Shown here one piece after another: positions 5,645-10,354 of a stretch of DNA of 10,354 nt. The notes beneath the pieces are model-generated. The model saw nothing but the letters and a program-made list of their open reading frames with translations, ran no database searches and was not told the DNA's origin. The stretch spans positions 1 through 10,354 of the forward strand of contig CANQFI010000057.1 in the NCBI GenBank assembly GCA_947598455.1. Direction: 5' to 3'. A program made the translations under genes and the position numbers. How positions within the stretch are numbered: the stretch's first letter is position 1; each line of letters begins with the position of its first letter. The stretch is from an uncultured Bacilli bacterium (GTDB taxonomy: Bacteria; Bacillota_I; Bacilli_A; RF39; UBA660).

Positions 5645-6220
5645 ATGCAAGAAATAATTAATAAAGTATATGAAGAAATTAAAAGAAGATGTGAAGCAGA
5701 AACCAATTTTTATGGAATGGGCGCTTGGGATCATCACATAGAAGTCGTTTATAAGTTAGCTATTGCTAACAGCAAAAAATATGGTGCTAATAAAGATATC
5801 GTAGCTATTGCCGCTCTTTTACATGATATCGCCTCTGTTACAAATAAAGATTTTACAGAAGAACATCACCTTATTGGTGCTGAAATAGCTGAAGAACTTC
5901 TAACGGAATATGGTCTAGAAAAAGATAAAATTGCCTTAGTTAAAAAGTGTATTTTAAATCATCGTGGCAGTCGTCTTGCAAAGAAAACTACTCCTGAAGA
6001 AATATGTCTAGCTGATAGCGATGCAATGGCTCACCTTTATAGTATTCCATCATTACTTGAAATGGTCTATGTTGAAAAAAAACTTTCTATTGATGATGGT
6101 GCTAAATTTGTTTTAGATAAATTAACTAGAAGTTATAATAAACTAAGTGATCAAGGTAAAAAAATCGTATCTAAACGTTACGAAGCAGCTAAATTATTCT
6201 TAGCTAACGATATAAAATAA
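5645..6220 (+). CDS. HD-domain phosphohydrolase, 191 aa
   Basis: This is a small single-domain HD superfamily protein. The metal-ligand pattern is visible: His in W-D-H-H-I-E-V-V (30-31), the defining His-Asp in A-A-L-L-H-D-I-A-S (60-61), His in E-E-H-H-L-I-G-A-E (74-75), His in I-L-N-H-R-G-S (106) and Asp in L-A-D-S-D-A-M-A-H (125-127). Such enzymes hydrolyse phosphate esters of nucleotides or related compounds with divalent metal; the substrate here cannot be told from sequence. There is no membrane segment or extra ppGpp-synthetase or nucleic-acid-binding domain. I chose the ATG at 5645 because GGAGG (5635-5639) lies five bases ahead, whereas an ATG 13 codons earlier has no ribosome binding site and overlaps the promoter. 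No terminator follows, so read-through into the 292-aa gene 53 bases on is likely. Confidence 0.88.
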   Translation: MQEIINKVYEEIKRRCEAETNFYGMGAWDHHIEVVYKLAIANSKKYGANKDIVAIAALLHDIASVTNKDFTEEHHLIGAEIAEELLTEYGLEKDKIALVKKCILNHRGSRLAKKTTPEEICLADSDAMAHLYSIPSLLEMVYVEKKLSIDDGAKFVLDKLTRSYNKLSDQGKKIVSKRYEAAKLFLANDIK

Positions 6221-6243
6221 GACTATTATTAATTAGCAAAAAA

Positions 6244-6252
6244 TGATAAAAT
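6244..6252 (+). promoter_or_regulatory. Possible extended -10 promoter of the 292-aa protein gene
   Basis: TGA followed by TAAAAT (one mismatch) forms an extended -10 located 21 bases before the start codon, the same geometry as the promoter at 4481. No -35 is evident. The gene might instead be expressed only by read-through from the HD gene. Confidence 0.35.
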
Positions 6253-6273
6253 TATCTAAAGAAGATGATATAA

Positions 6274-7152
6274 ATGAAAAGTAAATTTAAAGGTATAACT
6301 ATTCCATATCATTATATAAATAAAAAAGAAAATTATAGTTGTTATATTTATAATGATCAAGAATACTTAGACTTAAATCTTTTATTTCAAGACTTTATAG
6401 GTCTATATTTAACTTATCACTACGAAGTTAAAAATAAAATATGTGAAGTCCATAATCTTAGTGAAGTATTAGAATCATTATTAAAGAATAAAGATACTTT
6501 TAAAATTCCTAAAGAATATCAAGAGGAATATAGTTTAGAAGAATTGAAATTTATTAAAGGACTTCAAAAAGATTTAATAAATGATAAATTAAAAATAGCT
6601 TATGATAAAAATAGGGAATTTAACAAAAAAGATTATCCAAGTACTAAATGTTATAATATGGCAGTTGAAGTATATAATAAATATCGTTGTGTTATTATTC
6701 CTAAAAAAGTAAATTTATATAATCATGATTATTATGTAGTAGCTGGTGAATATTTTGAATCAATTTATCATGCTCTAGATTATGTTTATAATAATAACTT
6801 GTATTACCAATTTGGTGGTACTAAAAAAGAAAATAATCGTAATCATCTTCATTCTCATTCTTTTGATGACTTAATTAGTTTAATCTTTTCTAATTCTGAA
6901 GATTTTAAAATTCATGTTTTTCAAAGACAATATTATAGTAAACAAGAATTAGATTTCTTAACTAAATTAGCTAGTAAATTAAAGAAAATGAATTTCCATA
7001 GTCTTAAATTTAATCCTGATAAAATAGAATATGAAGAATACTGGTATCTAAAAGATGAAAAGAAATTTTTAAAACTTTTAATTAATAATCTAAGATGGCG
7101 TAGATTAAATAAACAATATGAAAAAGAAGTCTTAGAAAGTCATAAAATATAA
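6274..7152 (+). CDS. Hypothetical protein, 292 aa
   Basis: I do not recognise this protein. It is soluble-looking, without signal peptide or membrane segment, rich in Tyr, Lys and Asn. Residues 60-115 are helical and charged. Residues 120-175 contain K-C-Y-N-M-A-V-E-V-Y and a repeated aromatic pattern (H-D-Y-Y-V-V-A-G-E-Y-F-E-S-I-Y-H-A-L-D-Y). Residues 180-200 hold F-G-G-T-K followed by a histidine cluster, H191, H193 and H195, just ahead of acidic residues 198-199, which could bind metal. The C-terminus is basic (N-L-R-W-R-R-L-N-K-Q). The ribosome binding site is weak (AAAGAAGATGAT at 6258-6269). It follows the HD gene on the same strand by 53 bases with no terminator between, so the two may share a transcript, and it ends in a good terminator. 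No function is proposed. Confidence 0.78.
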   Translation: MKSKFKGITIPYHYINKKENYSCYIYNDQEYLDLNLLFQDFIGLYLTYHYEVKNKICEVHNLSEVLESLLKNKDTFKIPKEYQEEYSLEELKFIKGLQKDLINDKLKIAYDKNREFNKKDYPSTKCYNMAVEVYNKYRCVIIPKKVNLYNHDYYVVAGEYFESIYHALDYVYNNNLYYQFGGTKKENNRNHLHSHSFDDLISLIFSNSEDFKIHVFQRQYYSKQELDFLTKLASKLKKMNFHSLKFNPDKIEYEEYWYLKDEKKFLKLLINNLRWRRLNKQYEKEVLESHKI

Positions 7153-7174
7153 TATAAAAAATTAATCAATAATT

Positions 7175-7203
7175 AAAATGGCACTAATTGTGTCATTTTT
7201 TTT
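7175..7203 (+). terminator. Intrinsic terminator after the 292-aa protein gene
   Basis: AAAATGGCAC (7175-7184) pairs with GTGTCATTTT (7190-7199), 10 bp including one G-U, around TAATT. T residues extend through 7203. It separates the gene block ending at 7152 from the membrane-protein cluster that follows. Confidence 0.8.
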
Positions 7204-7310
7204 AAATATTTATACTTTATAATACTAATAGAAAATATTGTAGTATTCATTATGATATTTTAAAAAATTCCATATTTATTAATTGTTTAATCAATAAATT
7301 TATTTAGTTT

Positions 7311-7352
7311 AATTAATAGCAATATGTTAAAATAATTTTAATTAAAGCAATA
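7311..7352 (+). repeat. Direct repeat flanking a -10 element (possible operator)
   Basis: AATTAATAGCAATA (7311-7324) and AATTAAAGCAATA (7340-7352) differ by a single base deletion. They sit on either side of the candidate -10 at 7325-7333, about 28 bases apart, near three helical turns. This is a typical arrangement for a regulator binding two half sites, but AT-rich DNA can produce such matches by chance. The rest of the 7204-7386 gap holds AT-rich palindromic sequence and no gene. Confidence 0.35.
7325..7333 (+). promoter_or_regulatory. Possible extended -10 promoter of the FtsX-like gene
   Basis: TGT followed by TAAAAT (one mismatch) forms an extended -10, with transcription expected near 7340 and a leader of about 47 bases. 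A perfect TATAAT at 7218-7223, just after the terminator, is an alternative that would give a much longer leader. No good -35 is seen for either. Confidence 0.35.
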
Positions 7353-7386
7353 CTCAAAAATTATTATGAAATAGAAGTGATTTACT

Positions 7387-8160
7387 ATGATTTATAAAAG
7401 TTTTATTAGAAAGAAAACAACTAAAATTTATTTTTTACTTTTTATTATATTTAGTTTAGTTTTTGCATTTTTAACAATATCTAGGACACTCATAATAAAA
7501 AAAGGCAATGAAGCTTATCAAAATTCATATATATATTTTTCTTCTAACGAAGATATTGACTTATCAAAAGAAGAAAATATCAAAAAATATAATAAGGCTT
7601 TATATGCAAGTGATTGCTCTAATAATCTTGTAAATATCTTTGTCGTAAAAGAAACTCCTATCATAAACAACAATAATCAAGATAAAAGTACATGTACTAT
7701 TGATGATATAACTATAAATTATAATATAATAAATTCTATAAATATTATTGAGAATCAAGATTTATATGAATTATTAGAAAAAGAGCAAACTGATTATTAC
7801 TATTTTATAAGTTTAAAAAATTGGTTTAAAGTTCAAGATACTGTAAAAGAATTGAATAGTAAATTTAATATTGATATTTATTCGGAAGAACATAAAATAG
7901 ATGATAATAATTATAAAAACATTATTTTTATATTTGAATTATTTATAAAAATACTATTTATTTTATTTGTTATTATAGTTATAATATCAATAATTAATAT
8001 TATTATTGATGAAAGGAAAATTAATAAATTATATTATTCATTAGGATTTTCTAAAGTAAATATTATTATCATAACCTTAAACAAGATACTATTAATAATA
8101 CTTATACCTATAATATTATTTAGCATATCATTTATATATAATTATTTCTTTTTTAAATAA
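7387..8160 (+). CDS. Shortened FtsX-like permease, 257 aa
   Basis: The layout resembles MacB/FtsX-type ABC permeases: a basic N-terminus (Y-K-S-F-I-R-K-K), a first membrane segment at 14-33, an extracellular domain of about 140 residues, a second membrane segment at 179-207, a cytoplasmic loop I-D-E-R-K-I-N-K-L-Y-Y-S-L-G-F-S-K (207-223) that matches the E-R-x-x-E-I-x-x-L-x-x-L-G loop of the FtsX domain, and a third segment at 227-253. The usual fourth segment is missing; the protein stops at F-F-F-K. No ABC ATPase gene is in the window. Such permeases normally work with an ATPase to extrude peptides, lipids or antibiotics or to drive wall hydrolases. This one may be a remnant, a specialised short form, or served by an ATPase elsewhere. 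Two Cys residues (77, 103) lie in the extracellular part. The start follows AGAAGTGAT. The gene ends at its own terminator, so it looks monocistronic. Confidence 0.75.
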   Translation: MIYKSFIRKKTTKIYFLLFIIFSLVFAFLTISRTLIIKKGNEAYQNSYIYFSSNEDIDLSKEENIKKYNKALYASDCSNNLVNIFVVKETPIINNNNQDKSTCTIDDITINYNIINSINIIENQDLYELLEKEQTDYYYFISLKNWFKVQDTVKELNSKFNIDIYSEEHKIDDNNYKNIIFIFELFIKILFILFVIIVIISIINIIIDERKINKLYYSLGFSKVNIIIITLNKILLIILIPIILFSISFIYNYFFFK

Positions 8161-8184
8161 GTACATAACATACTTATTTTTTTT
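8155..8184 (+). terminator. Intrinsic terminator after the FtsX-like gene
   Basis: AAATAAGTA (8155-8163) pairs perfectly with TACTTATTT (8171-8179) around a seven-base loop, with T residues through 8184. The hairpin contains the stop codon. Confidence 0.8.
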
Positions 8185-8195
8185 AATATTTCAAT

Positions 8196-8220
8196 AAAAA
8201 ATCAGATTATTCAATAACTG
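8196..8220 (-). terminator. Weak intrinsic terminator of the Cys-rich protein gene
   Basis: On the minus strand CAGTTA and TAATCTG (8203-8220, with one bulged T) can pair around TTGAA, followed by A and a run of six T residues down to 8196. The hairpin overlaps the stop codon. The stem is only about 6 bp. Confidence 0.4.
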
Positions 8221-8479
8221 AAGGACATTTAATATATTCTTGACGATTATTCTTGTCATCATAATAAATACATTTACAAGAATTTAAATGACATTTACAT
8301 CCCCAACTATTATCACATTTTGCTTCACTTTCCCAAGTAAATTTAATATTTCCCAAATAATTATAACTTATTATTTTAAATAAAAATAAAGATAAAAGAA
8401 TAAATAGAATTACTCCTTGTATAATAGCAATTTTTTTAAATAATTTTATGTTGCTACTTATTTTATAATTTTTCATCAT
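8207..8479 (-). CDS. Small membrane-anchored cysteine-rich protein, 90 aa
   Basis: A short basic N-terminus (K-L-F-K-K) leads into one hydrophobic segment at about 17-37, followed by a 50-residue domain that should lie outside the cell. That domain has six cysteines at 55, 61, 63, 68, 70 and 85, four of them in the pattern C-x-C-x4-C-x-C. The spacing could support disulfides or a metal site. There is no lipobox Cys directly after the hydrophobic segment. The family is not recognised; a membrane-anchored structural or toxin/immunity-like peptide is possible, but nothing shows it. The start at 8479 is chosen because AGGTGAT (8483-8489) gives normal spacing; the second ATG (8476) is an alternative, and an ATG eight codons upstream has no site. 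The gene is divergent from the 210-aa protein gene and convergent with the FtsX-like gene. Confidence 0.7.
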   Translation of the reverse strand: MMKNYKISSNIKLFKKIAIIQGVILFILLSLFLFKIISYNYLGNIKFTWESEAKCDNSWGCKCHLNSCKCIYYDDKNNRQEYIKCPSVIE

Positions 8480-8507
8480 AATATCACCTATAATAATATA
8501 CATATAT

Positions 8508-8516
8508 ATTCTAACA
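8508..8516 (-). promoter_or_regulatory. Extended -10 promoter of the Cys-rich protein gene
   Basis: On the minus strand TGT precedes TAGAAT (one mismatch to TATAAT). Transcription would begin near 8501, giving a leader of about 22 bases. The -35 region is poor. It lies about 33 bases from the divergent -35 box at 8549. Confidence 0.4.
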
Positions 8517-8548
8517 TAAAACTAATTATTTGTAGTATTTTAACTTTA

Positions 8549-8577
8549 TTGACACGTATATTAGTAAACATTATAAT
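8549..8577 (+). promoter_or_regulatory. Perfect consensus promoter of the membrane sensor operon
   Basis: TTGACA (8549-8554) and TATAAT (8572-8577) are both perfect and separated by exactly 17 bases, the best promoter in the window. Transcription would start near 8584, only about ten bases before the chosen ATG, so the GGTGAT ribosome binding site would be at the extreme 5' end. A promoter this strong usually needs a repressor, and the regulator encoded second in the operon is a candidate. Confidence 0.85.
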
Positions 8578-8593
8578 TAAATTGGTGATAATA

Positions 8594-9226
8594 ATGAGTT
8601 TAAAGAAGATTTTAATAATTAATCTTATTTTTACAATATCCATTATTTTTACAATAGTTGCTATAATTTTATTTGATAATTATCGCTATGATTCTTATAA
8701 TCCGTTTGAAGATATAAGGGAATTTGATGGTCTAGAAGATCAAATACTAGAAGAAGATGATATACCAAAAGAAATTTTGCAAAATGCTAATAATTTGGTT
8801 AGTGAATATAAAGAAAATTTAAAAGAAAACAATATTAATAGTCTATCAATATCTAAAATATATGCAACAATTGATATAAATGATAAATATGTTTTAAAAT
8901 ATTTAGTATCTGATTCAGTTATTAACAAAGCAATAGAAGAAATATATATTTTCTATGATAACAATATGATTTTTAAAACTATAAAGGTACAATATAGAGA
9001 TATCACTGATGAAAATTTCATTTCTTATAATAATTGTTTAATTAATATAAAAAGTTTAAATATTTCACAAGAAGATAAAGATAAAATAACACAATATACT
9101 AAAGAAAAAGGAAAAGAAAATTGGAGTATTGGTAGTGGGTTTAAATATGAGTATAGTAACGTTAAAAACACAAAAAGTTTACATGTTAGAACTGAAGAGA
9201 ATAGAATTTTTACTATTAACATTTAA
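8594..9226 (+). CDS. Membrane-anchored extracellular protein, 210 aa, function unknown
   Basis: One hydrophobic segment at about 6-27 after S-L-K-K anchors the protein or acts as an uncleaved signal. The remaining 180 residues should be extracellular. They begin with a very acidic stretch (residues 40-60, with L-E-E-D-D) and continue as a mixed alpha/beta domain with the strand-like S-K-I-Y-A-T-I-D-I-N-D-K-Y-V and E-I-Y-I-F-Y-D. I recognise no family. The start is set by GGTGAT (8584-8589) and by the perfect promoter directly upstream; a longer frame starting at the TTG at 8549 would run through the -35 and -10 boxes and is rejected. Its stop is 12 bases before the start of the XRE regulator gene, so the two are almost certainly one operon. 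Working with the regulator's own extracellular domain is a plausible but untested role. Confidence 0.8.
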   Translation: MSLKKILIINLIFTISIIFTIVAIILFDNYRYDSYNPFEDIREFDGLEDQILEEDDIPKEILQNANNLVSEYKENLKENNINSLSISKIYATIDINDKYVLKYLVSDSVINKAIEEIYIFYDNNMIFKTIKVQYRDITDENFISYNNCLINIKSLNISQEDKDKITQYTKEKGKENWSIGSGFKYEYSNVKNTKSLHVRTEENRIFTINI

Positions 9227-9238
9227 GAGGATGATTAT

Positions 9239-10348
9239 ATGAATGATAATAAAAGAGCAGAATTTTTTCTTAAATGTCGTAAGAAAAAACATTTATCTCA
9301 AGAAAAATTAGGTGAAATGATTAATTATAGTAGAAATAATATTTCAAAATGGGAAAGGGGAATATCTTTTCCTTCCGATCCAAATGTCTTAGAAAAACTA
9401 GCCAAAATATTTGATGTTTCGATAGAAGAGCTTATGTATGGCGAATACAAAAATAGTACAAATGAAAAAGATATAATAAAAAATTTAACTGATGAATATA
9501 AAAATAAATATAAAAAGTCAGTAAGAAAAAATATCCTAATTTTTAGTTTAATCATAATTATAGTTTTAATAATTATTTATTTTGTATATTTAATTTTTAT
9601 CAGAGGAACAATAAAAATATATAAAGTATCAATAGATGACCCTAATTTTATTTTAGATGATTCTATACTTTTTACATCTAATAGTATTTCAATATTAAAT
9701 TTTAATAAAGTATCATCTAAAAATAACGAAGATATAAAATATGTTGAATTATATTATTATGATAACAATGAAAAGAAGATAATAGATGGAAGTGCTAATG
9801 ATGTAAAATATATAAGAGAAACTAATGGTTATGATGAATATGATTTAAAAAACTTAATTAATAAAAACATTTATCTATATATAAAAACAGATGATAACGA
9901 ATACAAAGATATAGAAGTCTATTTTATAGAAGAATATGTTAATAATAATATATTTCCCAAAAAGGTACCCAAAATTAGCGATGAATCATCAAATGTAAAA
10001 TATAATTTTGATTCTGAATTTGCTAATTTATTATTGAAAGATGGTTTTGAAACTACCGATAATATAGATTATGAAAAAAGATTTAATGATAATGTACTTG
10101 TTTTGATTAATACTAATTCAATTTATATATATATTCATAATAAAGATGAAAATAGTGATGAAATTATAAATGCTTTTTTTGAAGGTGATAAAATCTTTTA
10201 TACAAAACTTGTTAATGGTAAAGATAGTATATCTTACGATATAACTACCGAAGAAACTAAAAATTGTAATATTGATAAATGTGATACAGCTTTTGATTAT
10301 GCCTTATATATAAATTATTTTAAAAATTTATATTTAGCAAATAAATGA
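9239..10348 (+). CDS. Membrane-spanning XRE-family transcriptional regulator, 369 aa
   Basis: Residues 6-68 form a Cro/CI-type helix-turn-helix: F-F-L-K-C-R-K-K-K-H-L-S-Q-E-K-L-G-E, then Y-S-R-N-N-I-S-K-W-E-R-G-I-S-F-P (30-45), then L-E-K-L-A-K-I-F-D-V-S-I-E-E-L (51-65). A charged linker leads to a single membrane segment at 97-121, and about 245 residues follow that should lie outside the cell. The protein therefore looks like a one-component sensor that binds DNA inside and senses something outside or in the membrane, as known for other XRE-TM proteins of low-GC Gram-positives. The external part is rich in Asn, Asp, Lys and Tyr, holds C-N-I-D-K-C near residue 342, and matches no family I know. 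The start follows AGAGGATGAT. It is the second gene of the operon driven from 8549, which suggests autoregulation. The stop (TGA) is six bases from the window end, so the gene is complete. Confidence 0.85.
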   Translation: MNDNKRAEFFLKCRKKKHLSQEKLGEMINYSRNNISKWERGISFPSDPNVLEKLAKIFDVSIEELMYGEYKNSTNEKDIIKNLTDEYKNKYKKSVRKNILIFSLIIIIVLIIIYFVYLIFIRGTIKIYKVSIDDPNFILDDSILFTSNSISILNFNKVSSKNNEDIKYVELYYYDNNEKKIIDGSANDVKYIRETNGYDEYDLKNLINKNIYLYIKTDDNEYKDIEVYFIEEYVNNNIFPKKVPKISDESSNVKYNFDSEFANLLLKDGFETTDNIDYEKRFNDNVLVLINTNSIYIYIHNKDENSDEIINAFFEGDKIFYTKLVNGKDSISYDITTEETKNCNIDKCDTAFDYALYINYFKNLYLANK

Positions 10349-10354
10349 CACTAA

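Noticed and set aside
8549..8593. TTG start that would lengthen the 210-aa protein by 15 residues
   Set aside because: The TTG is the first three bases of the perfect -35 box and the extension runs through the -10 box; the ATG at 8594 has GGTGAT in front.
8740..9222. Two minus-strand frames inside the 210-aa protein gene
   Set aside because: They lie entirely antisense to a gene with a strong promoter and ribosome binding site, and their hydrophobic composition is what antisense reading of AT-rich coding DNA gives.
9325..9555. Minus-strand frame opposite the XRE domain
   Set aside because: It is antisense to a clear helix-turn-helix domain, with no ribosome binding site.
90..10348. Use of the mycoplasma code (TGA = Trp)
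   Set aside because: Conserved Trp positions such as V-K-W-F in the cold shock protein use TGG and long genes show no internal TGA. The only TGA stop, at 10346, is followed two codons later by TAA and is not informative by itself.

Overview
The window is strongly AT-rich and reads as a low-GC, Gram-positive-type bacterium. Genes start after Shine-Dalgarno sequences of the AAGGAGGTGAT type, promoters are sigma-A-like (TTGACA/TATAAT, often with an extended TGn), and intrinsic hairpin-plus-T-run terminators follow many genes. Tryptophan is encoded by TGG, so the mycoplasma code (TGA = Trp) is unlikely. A putative cell-wall peptidase argues for a walled organism. An uncultured gut Bacilli lineage (RF39/Erysipelotrichia-like) would fit, but this is inference from style, not a species identification.

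Layout. 1-1604: the last codons of an upstream gene, then a 504-aa protein with four N-terminal repeats of about 55 residues and a C-terminal half resembling sigma-70 regions 2 and 4. 1692-1901: a cold shock protein with its own promoter and terminator. 2047-3588: the histidyl-tRNA synthetase gene hisS behind a 240-base leader. 3603-5567: a hypothetical gene on the minus strand and, divergent from it, a WXG-type protein fused to an NlpC/P60 peptidase. 5645-7152: an HD-domain phosphohydrolase and an unrecognised 292-aa protein. 7387-10348: a membrane-associated cluster with a shortened FtsX-like permease, a small cysteine-rich membrane protein on the minus strand, and a likely two-gene operon (membrane-anchored extracellular protein plus a membrane-spanning XRE-family regulator) behind a perfect consensus promoter.

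The most interesting element is the hisS leader. A good promoter is followed by a short reading frame with its own ribosome binding site, encoding MLKILNVHVHHHNNLHLFK (five His in 19 residues). After it come a set of mutually exclusive pairing segments and an intrinsic terminator just before hisS. No T-box motif is visible. This looks like ribosome-mediated transcription attenuation, of the kind known from enterobacterial his operons, here acting on an aminoacyl-tRNA synthetase gene of a low-GC Gram-positive-type genome, where T-boxes are the usual solution. The positions fit a model in which stalling at the first His codons favours an antiterminator and translation to the leader stop favours the terminator.

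Several proteins could not be named (272 aa, 292 aa, 210 aa, 90 aa). Their visible features are described without assigning a function.
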